Position numbers and translations under genes: made by a program | Assembly: GCA_032719365.1 (NCBI GenBank) | Contig: CM064867.1 | Span: 71,298,136-71,362,135 of the forward strand | Reading direction: 5' to 3' | Source: Prinsepia uniflora | Lineage: Eukaryota; Streptophyta; Magnoliopsida; Rosales; Rosaceae | Length of the DNA stretch: 64,000 bases | Part shown: positions 48,428 to 62,800 of the stretch, one piece after another | How the letters are laid out: each line of letters begins with the position of its first letter | Numbering within the stretch: position 1 is the first letter of the stretch | Notes under the pieces: model-generated | Databases searched by the model: none | What the model saw: only the letters and a program-made list of their open reading frames with translations | What the model was told of the DNA's origin: nothing

Positions 48428-49131
48428 GAGAAATGGATGGAAATATGTGATTTAGCAAAAACTTATTAAAAAATAGGGGCCATCAAAATAACTATTATAG
48501 TAACCTGAAATCAATAACTTATTCAATTGAACACTCCACCAACAAGAAACCCTGAACCCCAAACCCCAAATCGCCATTACCTTCTTCTCCTCCATTGTTT
48601 CTTCCTCATCGCAACTACCTAACTACCCATCGAAAACGAAATCCTCCCTCCATCATTTCATTGCGAATCGGCGGCTTCTTCTCTTTCATTGCTTCTTCCT
48701 CATCGAATCCTTCTCTTACATCGTTGCTGCTGCTTCTTGCCAAATCTTGTTACCTAGACCAGCTCATCATCTTTATTTCGCTCTCATCTTCTCACCCCAA
48801 CACACACCCCCGCCCCCCCCCCCCCCCCCCCCCCCCCCCAAACAATTTTCTCATCATTTTCATCTTCTCAACGCTCTCATGTTCTCATCGCTTTCATCTT
48901 CTCATCACTCTCGTTCATCATCAACCACAATCATGAATTTAAACCCTTCATCTTTCATATTTCTATGTCTTTACTTTTTTCTTAATTTTTTATTTTGGGT
49001 GCTTTGTGCTTGTTGAAATGGTTTAATTATGTGTTGGGCATTAAAAAAATTAAAGGAAATAGTCAATTAGGGAGTGAGGAAGATGAATTTGCAGATGTGA
49101 TGTCGGGTTGAAGGCCATAGAAACCATTTTT
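48428..49131. mobile_element. Left arm of a long inverted repeat (MULE/foldback-like)
   Basis: Reverse-complement match to 63180-63689: GATGATGAGCTGGTCTAGGT (reverse of 48752-48771 region) equals 63466-63485; ATTTAATGCCCAACACATAA and TATGGCCTTCAACC are shared too. The outer ends align loosely (GAGAAATGG ... AAAATAGGGGCC versus GGGAAAATG ... AATAAGGGCC). The inner edge is cut where the LTR array begins. Long inverted arms with no transposase suggest a non-autonomous DNA element. Superfamily unproven. Confidence 0.7.
48807..48839. repeat. Poly-C tract
   Basis: Five C, one G, then 27 C in a row, inside the left inverted-repeat arm. The right arm lacks it. Length may be unreliable, as homopolymers are prone to sequencing error. 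Confidence 0.9.
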
Positions 49132-49836
49132 TATCAGAGTATGCCAGGATCCGAAGGAGGTATGTGATATCTCAGTCTCTACTACAGTCCACATCCGATG
49201 TCAACCTGAAGGGCAGTCAAAACATTAAAAGCTGTGAGTGGAAAAAACAAGAGTTTATAAAAACATTTTACGAAAGACATTTGTACCCTTCACTAAAAAG
49301 CATGCATGCATTCGAAAACCATTTAACCAAATGGAACCATCTGTGGGAACTAAGCCCAAAACCATAATCAAATCAAATATACGGGCCACCGCCCAAATTC
49401 ATAAGGGACTCAGCCCAAAACCATCATGAAACCAAGTACACGGGCCACTGCCCAAATCATGTGCACATCACATATCACATATCATATATATCATATATAC
49501 ATATAATTTACACAACTAATCCTGTCACAGTTTCCAAAGCTACGCGCGTGCTACCCGGGTCTCAATCCGAGTCTTCTCAAAGTCAAGGTCAATGTCCGCA
49601 GACCACTGACCCTACCCGAGGTTATAGTAACCATAGCCTTCTTGAGAGTAAGGAACCCAACTGGGGCGACTCCTACTCAGTCAGTGCTCCGTGACTACTC
49701 CGGGGTCCACCCAGGCCAACGACCCTCCCCAGAGGAGATAATGGAAGTAAAGGAAGGTATATGAACATATATATACATAACATAAATATTCATGCTCGGT
49801 TCCCATGAACCGTCATGATCTATAGCATCCATGCCA

Positions 49837-49868
<32 letters not shown>

Positions 49869-51818
49869 ACATCCTCCATGCCCAGTTCCCATAAACCGTC
49901 ATGTACCACAATAACCTTTCCAGGGTTCATGCCGGTTCCCATAAACCGCCATGAACTTGGAAATCCATCTAGGGTCCATGACCCAAAATCATAACGGTAA
50001 AGTGAAACTGGGTCTCGTGCCGGAACATATGACATCAACTGGGCATCCTGCTCGATATCTCAGGGTCAGTCACGACTCCGATCGTAGTGATGTGTGCAAC
50101 CATCCATCCAGGACCGCCCTCAATCCTGGTATGTCGCCGTGAACGAATCAACCAACGCAATCACCACAAGATCATGGTGCACTCATCACCGATCGTTATC
50201 CTGAACCGTCAGCACTCTGAAGTCGAGCCTCCCCAGGCTACCCGACAACAGATCGTACATCGTGACCTCTCCAGAAGGAACACATCCTAATCTGGAGGTG
50301 AGCGTCACGTCGTCCGTCGCCGTGCACCAAGCATATGCCGCGACTACGACTCGGACCCGTAGGTCATCAATAGGGTCATATGCCCGAGACAAAACCAAAT
50401 GGGTCTCATACCTGAGTTTATCCTTTTAGAAATCCAAAACCTGTTCATTTAAACCATTAAAGAAATACCGACCTGTATAAGCACCGTATAAGGCCGAAAC
50501 CTCGAAATACGTGCTTATACGTAACCACAACCAAATGCACTCATGGCATCACCAAACATGTATTAAAACACGTAATAAACATTTATGCATGCACCAATTT
50601 AGAAAACCAAGGTCCACTCATAGACCGTCCGAGCTGCCGCCTCGATTTGCGTGCCATACGGCTCTCCCGAGCCAATCACCATCACCGGGACACCCGAACC
50701 TGTCCAAATCGTAATAGAAGGTTACTAATCATTTTTCGTCCATGACCGGTCCAAGTCCATACAATTCTCATTTTTCGTCCGTTTTGTCCCTAATCAATCC
50801 CTAAATTCCTATTTGTATGCTTCCTATCCAACCCAATTAACTAAAGTTCTTAAAACCTCCTAAACCGAACCGGTCCAATATTCCTGTCACGGTTCTATTC
50901 TCCAAACTCCTCCCCAGGGGTACCTCAACGTTCAAACCTTCACAAAACCTTCCTAAAATGTCCCTAGAAACCTATTGAACACCTCCTAATCACCCACAAG
51001 CAACCATAATGGAAAAACAAAATTAAAAATGGAAAAATGGGTAACCAGGTAACTCTCGGGTTCTTCTCCTCCAAGCCGCCGTCCACTGCGGTTCTGGCCT
51101 TCCAGCATCCATCCTCAGCTCCCTCAATCTCCCTCTCACTCTCTGGGTCTCACATGTGATCATATGGGGTTGGGTTGGATTTGGGTGAAGGTTTTGAATG
51201 AGATCGGGTATTGGGTTTGTGTTTGAATGAAGAAAATGGAATGGTCGATGCATGTATCAATTTGGGTGGCCTGTGGATGGGTGGCAAGTGTGACTCATCC
51301 ATTGGGCCTCCATAAAATATCTGGGCTCCACTAGAATCCAAAGGTTAGGTTGTCTCGTAATTCGTACAATAGTGTACTTGAACTTCTGTGAATCGTAACT
51401 TCGTCGTCGAACGTCCGAATTCGACGTGCCTCCTGTCTACGGATTCGTATTGTCCCGATCTACGTAACGGCCTTTGGCCCTCGGCCATCAGACCGCTCAG
51501 TCAAAAATTCAACATTTTGCCCCTTTTAACCAAAATTACCAAAATGCCCCTTATCTACCGAACATCATAACTTCTTCCTCGAATGTCGGAATTGAACATG
51601 TCACCTGCCTATGAACTCGTGACATCCTAAAATAGGTCACGGTCATTGTTCAAAGTCTATTTGGCCGCCAGAATGAAAAGTCAACATTTTACCCACGACC
51701 AGGGGCAAAACGGTCATTTTGCATCGTTCATCCGATTTCGACAAACTAATCACCGATTAACCTCACTAATCGTGATTAGTCACTAATCTAATCTCAGAAT
51801 TCGGGATGGGTCGTTACA
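49132..51818 (-). mobile_element. LTR 1 of tandem array (truncated)
   Basis: Collinear with LTRs 2 and 3 but lacking the outermost ~105 bp at its left edge, where it starts in TATCAGAGTATGCC. It also lacks about 350 bp after 50730 that the others hold (56290-56640). It keeps the TA microsatellite (49839-49864), CTGTGAGTGGA (about 49229), ATGCATGCA sites (49303, 50586) and the GGGATGGGTCGTTACA terminus. It is the 3' LTR of the lower unit. Confidence 0.88.
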
Positions 51819-51831
51819 ACCTTCCCTCCTT
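51819..51831 (-). other. Polypurine tract, lower unit
   Basis: The minus strand reads AAGGAGGGAAGGT directly before TGTAACGACCC of LTR 1. Confidence 0.8.
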
Positions 51832-54617
51832 AATTAATTTTGTTCTCAAAATTCCAATCGATCTAATTCTCACCGTTCTTCCCTCCTTAATTTAGTTGCG
51901 TTCTTGAAACTCCAACTATCTGATTCCACAACCACCTCGTGGAAATAATTCCAATCTTACCTCACGTGTACACTAGTATACTCACTAGTGAATACAACAC
52001 TTGTCTGCAACCAGACGTACCACTAACACTCACGTTGCATGGACTACACTCGACTACGTCGAATGACAGTATTCGTAGGTTCCGAACGGACACCACTTGT
52101 CAAATCTACCATTTCCCTGACATAACAACTCGATGGTTCCTTTCTCAAGCACCAATCTATCCTGACGTCAGCTCCCACTGGGAGTCATCAGACCTCACTA
52201 GCCGATCCACGCTGACACCTCCAACAAACCGTCACCGCTTGACAGTCGGCAGTCAAAAACTGACACCATACCCACTTGTGGTTACACTAACCACCAATTC
52301 ACTCAACCTGAGTATACATCTACCAACAAAACACTCGACCTATGTGTAACTAGACTCATCAGAAATACCATGACCCAGTGCACAGTATCCAATGTCCAGT
52401 TAACGTCCTCGACTAATCCAATGGTATCGGAACTAAGCCGACTACTAACACGCTCACCAACGTACCCATGGTATAACCTATATACCGTCACCAGATTCAC
52501 TTCGAAAAGAAGTTCAGTCCCAACATCCTCAACTCAAACTATCCAAGTAAGAGTAATAAACTCTCCACCTATCTGGATCATCAAGATCACGATCCAGATC
52601 CATCACTACGTCATCCGACCATAGACGTCACGATCCTCGATCGTCACGACGTCCAAAGTCCTCAACATCAAAATCTCGATCCATCTAGGATCCACACATG
52701 CTCACTCAGCTAACAATCCACCTGAGATCCGATCATAGGGTATTACACCCTCCTGAATCCTTCGTAAGTCACATCACTCCTCAACCAATTCCCACATCTA
52801 AACAGATCAGTCAACAACGAGACACGTCGAGACTGTGGGTTCTCTCCAATTACCTCGTATCAATCCTTGTCCCTCCACCGTGGAAAACTCAAGGATGATG
52901 CAAGATAATGACAACAAAATCCATCCTAAGTGAATACAACCAAAACTCGCTGCATTCACCACGCCATGTAATCAACATCATCTGCCACCAAGCAGAAATG
53001 AGAAATCTCAGTCATGTAACTTCGATATACTTAAGTCCTCCTGATGACCCAAGACAAAGCTCGGGTCCACTAACCAATACACGACCAATGTACTGGTGAC
53101 ACAACCATTATCTACCGCCATCTATCGGGGTAGAACCTGAGAAGTCACCCAAAATAACTTCGAAATACTCGTTATAAATACGAAAAACCAGCATTCCTCT
53201 CGTCACCCCAATCGCAACATCTCGCGATTCCAAAGCTCCAACTCGATTGGAAACAACATACTCAAACATCATCCACGTGTTTCTTCACCAATTTAACTCT
53301 ATCCGTGATCCACTGCCGGACCACAGATACCGATCACATGCCCATCTCGACGAAGTCACATCCCGACTCGTGACTCATCGTCATCACAATCACCGGCACC
53401 AGCACCAGCACTAGTACCCGTATCATCACCTGCCAGCATCAGCATAAAGTGTGCGAATCAGACAACCCTAGATCTCCGCTCATACCGAGCGACGATCCCG
53501 TACCTCTACTCGAATTGGAGAAACTCTGCCTCCCTAGTACCCAACAACTCTGGGTACAGTCACCCTGAAAACTCAACCAAGAAAAGGAAACGTCCGCTGA
53601 ACGTCCCCGATTCCCTTTACCGTAACTTCAACCACTCTAGGTAGTAGCGCCTGCCACAGACTCGTGCAGACCTAATCACCAGACATCACGATATACAAAC
53701 TCCCCATCCAACGAAATCAACCGCACATACTACTACTCTGTATCTCCGCTCCGGGATTTCATCGACAAGTACCAATCCTGGTAACCTGTCCAACCAAACT
53801 CTAACCAGTCATAACTCGACTAAACCAATGTCGTCTACCAGGTCATCCGCGACCTTAGCTGTACTGACAATCCATCACAACTAAAGTAGCACGACAACCA
53901 ACTAGGTCTAACCGATAAGTACAACCTCGACTGCAGAGTGCAGTCCCAACACTAAGCTGACATGATTAGACCGGACATGGCCGATAGTCGGTCTTGACTC
54001 CGAAAAGTCGTCAAAGTCAAACCACTCGCCAACTCACATTTCTGAACCATACAACATAATGTAGGGTTCCACAATCATGCCCTAGGTTCACTCTGAACCC
54101 AACTGCAGTACACTCCACAATCTGACTGACTCCGCGGTCTTGACATCGCAAGGACGTCAATCCAATCCTACCGTCAGTCTAACTAGGATTCCACGAATCC
54201 GACCGCTAACTGCCATAAGTAGTAAATCCATTTAACTCAACAAAATCTGATCATCGGATGGTCACAATTTCGAACCAGTCGTTGGAACCGATCCTACGAC
54301 AAAGTGAAAGACGATCCCAACTAACCGTCACACGATCACAACTCCAAAGTACTATTCTGTTAATCCTTCCGTAGGGTCCCACACTGCCAAACTCGACAGA
54401 TCTATGGCAACCCCGGCATCTAGTGCCGAACCAAGACGTTTCTCGATTCAATCCTACTAACTTTCGTACCGGCATCCTAACTATCAGGTTAACCACAAAC
54501 TGTAGCCCATTGAGATATCACATCCTCGACCTGCGCGCACCATAAGAGCAAACCTGCTCTAATAAGCAATCCTATGCTCCGATATGAGCTAACTCAGCTC
54601 TGATATAAGACAGCCTC
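51832..54617 (-). mobile_element. Internal region of lower unit, no gag-pol
   Basis: 2.8 kb, A/C-rich on the plus strand, no recognisable protein in any frame. Homologous to 57706-59855 and to the internal parts at 25398-26984 and 30380-32050. It contains about 1.1 kb (53410-54532) absent from the upper unit and lacks the 58371-58858 segment. LARD-like: it has the priming signals but no proteins. Confidence 0.8.
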
Positions 54618-54629
54618 GCTCTGATACCA
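54618..54629 (-). other. Primer-binding site, lower unit
   Basis: TGGTATCAGAGC on the minus strand, three bases from the end of LTR 2, which makes LTR 2 the 5' LTR of the lower unit. Confidence 0.88.
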
Positions 54630-54632
54630 CGC

Positions 54633-57600
54633 TGACAGGACCCATCCCAATCCACCCGGGATTAACGCGGGATGACCCTGCTCCCGTCTGACACTTCGTG
54701 TCAGACAAGGGATATTTCCTACTTTTGCCCTCCCGGGCTATTAGAGTACGCCAGGATCCGGAGGAGGTATGTGATATCTCGGTCTCTGCTACAGTCCACA
54801 TCCGATGTCAACCTGAAGTGCAGTCAAAACATTAAAAGTTGTGAGTGGACAAAACAAGAGTTTATAAAAACATTTTAACGTAAGACATTTGTACCCTTCA
54901 CTAAAAAGCATGCATGCATTCGAAAACCATTTAACTAAATGGAACCATCTGTGGGAACTAAGCCCAAAACCATAATCAAATCAAATATACGGGCCACCGC
55001 CCAAATCCATAAGGGACTCAGCCCAAAACCATCATGAAACCAAGTACACGGACCACTGCCCAAATCCTATGCACATCACATATCACATATCATATATATC
55101 ATATATACATATAATTCACACAACCAATCCTGTCACGGTTTCCAAAGCTACGCGCGTGCTACCCGGGTCTCAATCCGAGTTTTCTTAAAGTCAAGGTCAA
55201 TGTCCGCGGACCACTGACCGTACCCGAGGTTATAGTAACCATAGCATTCTTGAGAGTAAGGAACCCAATTGGGGCGACTCCCAATCAGTTAGTGCTTCGT
55301 GACTACTCCGGGGTCCACCCAGGCCAACGACCCTCCCCAGAGGAGATAATAGAAGTAAAGGTAGTTATATGAACATATATATACATAACATAAATATTCA
55401 TGCCCGGTTCCCCTGAACCGTCATGATCTATAGCATCCATGCCATTCACATATATATATATATAGATATATAGAAAACATCCTCCATGCCCAGTTCCCAT
55501 AAACCGCCATGAACTTGGAAATCCATCTAAGGTCCCTGACCCGAAATCATAACGGTAAAGTGAAACTGGGTCTCGTGCCCGAACATATGACATCAACTGG
55601 GCATCCTGCCCGATATCTCAGGGTCAGGCACGACTCCGATCGTAGTGATGTGTGCAACCATCCATGCAGGACCACCCTCAATCCTGGTATATCGCCGTGA
55701 ACGAATCAACCAACGCGACCACCATAAGATCATGGTGCACTCATCACCGATCGATATCCTGAACCGTCAGCACTCTGAAGTCGAGCCTCCCCAGGCTACC
55801 CGATAACAGATCGTGCATCATGACGTCTCCAGAAGGAACACATCCCAATCCGGAGGTGAGGGTCACGTCGTCTGTCGCTGTGCACCAAGCATAAGCCGCG
55901 ACTACGTCTCGGACCTATAGGTCATCAATAGGGTCATATGCCCGAGACAAAACCAAATGGGTCTCATACCCGAGTTTATCCTTTTAGAAATCCAAAACCA
56001 TTTCATTTAAACCATTAAAGAAATACCGACCCGTATAAGCACCGTATAAGGTCGAAACCTCAAAATATGTGCTTATACATAACCACAACCAAATGCACTC
56101 ATGGCATCGCCAAACATGTATTAAAACATATAATAAACATTTATGCATGCACCAATTTAGAAAACCAAGGTCCACTCACAGACCGTCTAAGCTGCCGCCT
56201 CGATTTGCGTGTTATACTGCTTTCCCTAGCCAATCACCGTCATCGGGGCTCCCGACCTGTCCAAATCGTAATAGAATGTTACTAACTACTTAATTAACCT
56301 CCCACTAAAGCCTCGTAATTTTCTGGAATTTTTAACTATTTTCAAACTCGATCCGAAACCGTATGATGCCCCGAACATTATCGAGACGGTGTCCGATTGA
56401 AACGAAACCAATCCCAAAATGTTTGTTACATCGAATAGAAGATTTTACGTGTTGAACACTTCCCCAAAATACGAGGCACGCGCCCCCATGCGCCCTAGGA
56501 GTGGAATGTGTGTGGACTCTACGCGCCGGCTACTGTAGACCGTCCCTAACCTTCAGCCGACTGGTCCGACCGATCCTGCCTGGTTTTTCCTGCAAATCCG
56601 ATCCACCTGGACCGGCGTGACCGGTCCAAGCCCATCCAATCCTCATTTTTCGTCCCTTTTATCCCTAATCAATCCCTAAATTCCTATTTTCATGTTTCCT
56701 ATCAAACCCAATTAACTAAAGTCCTTAAAACCCCCTAAACCGAACCGGTCCAATATTCCTGTCACGATTCGATTCTCCAAACTCCTCCCCAGGGGTCCCT
56801 CAACGTTCAAACCTTCACAAAACCTTCCTAAAATGTCCCTAGCAACCTATTGAACACCTCCTAATCACCCACAAGCAACCATAATGGAAAAACCAAATTA
56901 AAAATGGAAAAATGGGTAACCGGGTACCTCTCGGGTTCTTCTCCTCCAAGCCGCCGTCCACGGAGGTTCTGGCCTTCCAGCAGCCATCCTCAGCTCCCTC
57001 AATCTCCCTCTCACTCTTTGTGTCTCACAGGTGATCATATGGGGTTGGGTTGGATTTGGGTGAAGGTTTTGAATGAGATCGGGTATTGGGTTTGTGTTTG
57101 AATGAAGAAAATGGAATGGTCGATGCATGTATCAATTTGGGTGGCCTGTGGATGGGTGACAAGTGTCACTCATCCATTGGGCCTCCATAAAATATCTGGG
57201 ACCCACTAGAATCCAAAGGTTAGGTTGTCTCGTAATTCGTGCAATAGTGCACTTGAACTTCCGTGAATCGTAACTTCGTCGTCGAACTTCCGAATTCGAC
57301 GTGCCTCCTGTCTACGGATTCGTATCGTACCGATCTACGTAACACTCTTTGGCCCTCGGCCATCAGACCGTTCAGTCAAAAGTCAACATTTTGCCCCTTT
57401 TAACCAAAATTACCAAAATTCCCCTTATCTTCCGAACATCATAACTTCTTCCTCGAATGTCGGAATTGAGCGTGTCACCTGTCTATAAACTCGTGACGTC
57501 CTAAAATACGTCACGGTCATCGGTCAAAGTCTATTTGACCGCCAGAATGAAAAGTCAACGTTTTACCCACGACTAGGGGCAAAACGGTCATTTTGCATCC

Positions 57601-57692
57601 TTCATCCGATTTCGCCCAACTAATCACCGATTAACCTCACTAATCGTGATTAGTCACTAATCTAATCTTCGAATTCGGGATGGGTCGTTACA
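54633..57692 (-). mobile_element. LTR 2 of tandem array, shared by both units
   Basis: 3060 bp, TGACAGGACCC to GGGATGGGTCGTTACA. A primer-binding site lies on its left and a polypurine tract on its right. It therefore serves as 5' LTR of the lower unit and 3' LTR of the upper one. It holds the palindrome at 57149-57176, the two ATGCATGCA sites (54908, 56142), the arms, and the duplicated module near 57280-57540. Confidence 0.92.
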
Positions 57693-57705
57693 ACCTTCCC
57701 TCCTT
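57693..57705 (-). other. Polypurine tract, upper unit
   Basis: AAGGAGGGAAGGT on the minus strand, identical to the lower unit's tract. Confidence 0.8.
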
Positions 57706-59855
57706 AATTAATTTTGTCCTCAAAATTCCAATCGATCTAATTCCCACCGTTCTTCCCTCCTTAATTTAGTTGCATTCTTGAAACTCCAACTATCTGATTC
57801 CACAACCACCTAGTGGAAATAATTCCAATCTTACCTCACGTGTACACTAGTACACCCACTAGTGATACAACAATTGTCTGCAACCAGACGTACCACTAAC
57901 ACTCACGTCGCATGGACTACCCTCGACTACGTCGAATGACAGTATTCGTAGGTTCTGAACGGACACCACTTGTCAAATCTACCATTTCGCTGACATAACA
58001 ACTCGATGGTTCCTTTCTCAAGAACCAATCTATCCTGACGTCAGCTCCCACTGGGAGTCATCAGACCTCACTAGCCGATCCACGCTGACACCTCCAACAA
58101 ACCGTCACCGCTTGATAGTCGGCAGTCAAAAACTGACACCATACCCACTTGTGGTTACACTAACCACCAATTCACTCAACCTGAGTATACATCTACCAAC
58201 AAAACACTCGACCTGTGTGTAACTAGACTCATCAGAAATACCATGACCCAGTGCACAGTATCCAATGTCCAGTTGAGGTCCTCGACTAATCCAATGGTAT
58301 CGGAACTAAGTCGACTACAAACACGCTCACCAACGCACCCATGGTATAACCTATATACCGTCACTAGGCACGACAAGTCTGCCAGGTATCGTACCTCGAA
58401 CTACGTACAAGGTACGTACTTCCATTACCAACCAGACTACAACTACAACCTAAGTCGTAGCCAATCATGTTTCTATTCTAGAGTCCATCTGTCCAATCCA
58501 GTACTAGAAAAATAAAAACTCCGACCCATTATCCATTTCCATATCCGAATCCGAAATCATTATTCCGTAAACTAGTATGAGGAATAAACATTTTGAACCC
58601 AAATCCATAAATCCACTTTCAAGTTCCAAAATCGAATCTTGAATCGTCACCCAGAAATCCGATTCCAAAACCTGAAATTTCGTTCTCGTCAACCGAGACG
58701 CACCAAAACCGAACCTTTCGGTTACATGTTCAAACGATTTACCACAATAAGTTTGATTGACTTCATAGGGAAGCCAATCACAATATCCACACATCTCTAA
58801 GGCTGACAAAATCAGACCTCGTCGGACCCCTACTCGGGCGTAATATATCGTACTGGATTCACTTCGAAAAGAAGTTCAGTCCCAACATCCTCAACTCAAA
58901 CTATCCAAGTAAGAGTAATAAACTCTCCACCTATCTGGATCATCAAGATCACGATCCAGATCCATCACTACGTCATCTGACCATAGACGCCATGATCCCC
59001 GATCGTCACGACGTCCAAAGTCCTCAACATCAAAATCTCGATCCATCTAGGATCCACACATGCTCACTCAGCTAACAATCCACCTGAGATCCGATCATAG
59101 GGTATTACACCCTCCTGAATCCTTCGTAAGTCACATCACTCCTCAACCAATTCCCACATCTAAACAGATCAGTCAACAACGAGACACGTCGAGACTGTGG
59201 GTTCTCTCCAATTACCTCGTATCAATCCTTGTCCCTCCACCGTGGAAAAATCAAGGATGATGCAAGACAATGACAACAAAATCCATCCTAAGTGAATACA
59301 ACCAAAACTCGCTGCATTCACCACGCCATGTAATCAATATCATCTGCCACCAAGCAGAAAATGAGAAATCTCAGTCATGTAACTTCGATATACTCAACTC
59401 CTCCTGATGACCCAAGACAAAGCCCGGGTCCACTAACCAATACACGACCAATGTACTGGTGACACAACCATTATCTACCGCCATCTACCGTGGTAGAACC
59501 TGAGAAGTCACCCAAAATATCTTCTAAATACTAGTTATCAATACGAAAAACCAGCATTCCTCTCGTCACCCCAATCGCAACCTCTCGCGATTCCAAAGCT
59601 CCAACCCGATTGGAAACAACATACTCGAACATCATCCACGTGTTTCTTCACCAATTTAACTTTATCCGTGATCCACTGCCGGACCATAGATACCGATCAC
59701 ATACCCATCTCGACGGAGTCACATCCCGACTCGTGACTCATCATCATCACAATCACCGGCACTAGCACCAGCGCGCACCATAAGAGCAAACCTACTCTAA
59801 TAAGCAATCCAATGCTCTGATATGAGCTAACTGATCTCCAATATAAGACAGCCTC
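57706..59855 (-). mobile_element. Internal region of upper unit, no gag-pol
   Basis: 2.2 kb, homologous to the lower internal. A private 488-bp segment (58371-58858) contains a 101-codon minus-strand frame (58504-58809) with CGYCDWLPYEVNQTYC. I do not recognise it. The segment's base composition is less C-rich than its surroundings. The 1.1 kb corresponding to 53410-54532 is deleted. Confidence 0.8.
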
Positions 59856-59867
59856 GCTCTGATACCA
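59856..59867 (-). other. Primer-binding site, upper unit
   Basis: TGGTATCAGAGC on the minus strand, three bases from LTR 3. Confidence 0.88.
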
Positions 59868-59870
59868 CGC

Positions 59871-62800
59871 TGACAGGACCCATCCCAATCCCCCCGGGAT
59901 TAACGCGGGATGACCCTGCTCCGGTCTGACATTTCGTGTCTGACAAGGGATTTTTCCGACCTTTGCCCTCCCGGGCTATCAGAGTACGCTAGGATCCGGA
60001 GGAGGTATGTGATAACTTGGTCTTTGCTACAGTGCACATCCGATGTCAACTTGAAGAGCAGTCAAAACATTAAAAGCTTTGAGTGGAAAAAAAAAGAGTT
60101 TATAAAAACATTTTAACGTAAGACATTTGTACCCTTCACTAAAAAGCATGCATGCATTCGAAAACCATTTAACCAAATGGAACCATCTGTGGGAACTAAG
60201 CCCAAAACCATAATCAAATCAAATATACGGGCCACCGCCCAAATCCATAAGGGACTCAGCCCAAAACCATCATGAAACCAAGTACACGGACCACTGCCCA
60301 AATCTTATGCACATCACATATCACATATCATATATATCACATATACATATAATTCACACAACCAATCCTATCACGGTTTCCAAAGCTACGAGCGTGCTAC
60401 CCGGGTCTCAATCCGAGTCTTCTTAAAGTCAAGGTCAATGTCCGCAGACCGCTGACCCTACCCGAGGTTATAGTAACCTTAGCCTTCCTGAGAGTAAGGA
60501 ACCCAACTGGGGCGACTCCCACTCAGTTAGTGCTTCGTGACTACTCCGGGGTCCACCCAGGCCAACGACCCTCCCCAGAGGAGATAATAGAAGTAAAGGA
60601 AGGTATATGAACATATATATACATAACATAAATATTCATGCCCGGTTCCCCTGAACCGTCATGATCTATAGCATCCATGCCATTCATATATATATATATA
60701 TATATATAAAACATCCTGCATGCCCAGTTCCCATAAACCGTCATGTACCACAATAACCTTTCCAGGGTTCATCCCGGTTCCCATAAACCCACATGAACTT
60801 GGAAATCCATCTAGCGTCCCTGACCCGAAATCATAATGGTAATGTGAAACTGCGTCTCGTGCCCGAACATATGACATCAACTGGGCATCCTGCTCGATAT
60901 CTCAGGGTCAGTCACGACTCCGATCGTAGTGATGTGTGCAACCATCCATCCAGGACCGCCCTCAATCCTGGTATATCGCCGTGAACGAATCCACCGACGC
61001 GACCACCATAAGATCATGGTGCACTCATCATTGATCGATATCCTGAACCGTCAGCACTCAGAAGTCGAGCCTCCCCAGGCTACCCGACAACAGATCGTGC
61101 ATCATGACCTCTCCAGAAGGAACACATCCCAATCCAAAGGCGAACGTCAGGTCGTCCGTCGCCGTGCACCAAGCATATGCCGCGACTACGACTCGGACCT
61201 GTAGGTCATCAATAGGGCCATATGCCCGAGACAAAACCAAATGGGTCTCATACCCGAGTTTATCCTTTTAGAAATCCAAAACCATTTCATTTAAACCATT
61301 AAAGAAATACCGACCCGTATAAGCACCATATAAGGTTGAAACCTCGAAATATGTGCTTATACGTAACCACAACCAAATGCACTCATGGCATCGCCAAACA
61401 TGTATTAAAACATATAATAAACATTTATGCATGCACCAATTTAGAAAACCAAGGTCCACTCTCAGACCGTCCGAGCTGCCGCCTCGATTTGCGTGTCATA
61501 CGGCTTTCCCTAGCCAATCACCGTGATCGGGGCTCTCGACCTGTCCAAATCGTAATAGAATGTTACTAACTACTTAATTAACCTCCCGCTAAAGCCTTGT
61601 AATTTTCTGGAATTTTTAACTATTTTTAAACTCGATCCGAAACTTTCTGATGCCCCGAACATTATCGAGACGGTGTCCGATCGACATGAAATCAATCCCA
61701 AAATGTTTGTTACATCGAATAGAAGATTTCACGTGTTGAACATTTCCCCAAAAGATAGGCACGCCCCTCCATGTACCCCAGGAGTGGCCTGTGTGTGGGC
61801 TCCACGCCCCGGCTACTGTAGACCGTCCCTAACCTTCAACCGACTGGTCCGACCGATCCGGCCTGGTTTTTCCTGCAAATCCGATCTGCCTGGACCGGCG
61901 TGATCGGTCCAAGCCCATAAAATCCTTAGTTTTCGTTCGTTTTGTCCCTAATCAATCCCTAAATTCCTATTTTCATGTTTCCTATCAAACCCAATTAACT
62001 AAAGTCCTTAAAACCCCCTAAACCGAACCGGTCCAATATTCCTGTCACGGTTCGATTCTCCAAACTCCTCCCCAGGGGTCCCTCAACGTTCAAACCTTCA
62101 CAAAACCTTCCTAAAATGTCCCTAGCAACCTATTGAACACCTCCTAATCACCCACAAGCAACCATAATGGAAAAACTAAATTAAAAATGGAAAAATGGGT
62201 AACAGGGTACCTCTCGGGTTCTTCTCCTCCAAGCCGCCGTCCACGGCGGTTCTGGCTGTCCAGCAGCCATCCTCGGCTCCCTCAATCTCCCTCTCACTCT
62301 CTGGGTCTCACAGGTGATCATATGGGGTTGGGTTGGATTTGGGTGAAGGTTTTGAATGAGATCGGGTATTGGGTTTGTGTTTGAATGAAGAAAATGGAAT
62401 GGTCGATGCATGTATCAATTTGTGTGGCCTATGGATGGGTGACAAGTGTCACTCATCCATTGGGCCTCCATAAAATATCTGGGCCCCACTAAAATCGAAA
62501 GGTTATGTTGTCTCGTAATTCGTACAATAGCGCACTTGAACTTCCGTGAACCGTAACGTCGCCATCGAATGTCCGAATTCGACGTGCCGCATGTCTATGA
62601 ATTTGTATCGTCCCGATCTATCTAATGGTCTTCGGCTCTCGGCCATCCGGCCTCTCGGTCAAAAAGTCATAATTTTGCCCCTTTTAACCAAAATTACCAA
62701 AATGCCCCTTATCTTCCGAATATCGTAACTTTTTCCTCGAATGTCGGAATTGAGCTTGCTACCTGTCTATGAACTCGTAACGTCCTAAACTACGTCATGG

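Noticed and set aside
51023..51253. 76-codon minus ORF repeated at 56898-57128 and 62181-62411
   Set aside because: It is repeated because the LTR is repeated. It sits in U3-like sequence, has no domain, and differences between copies are not biased to silent sites by eye.
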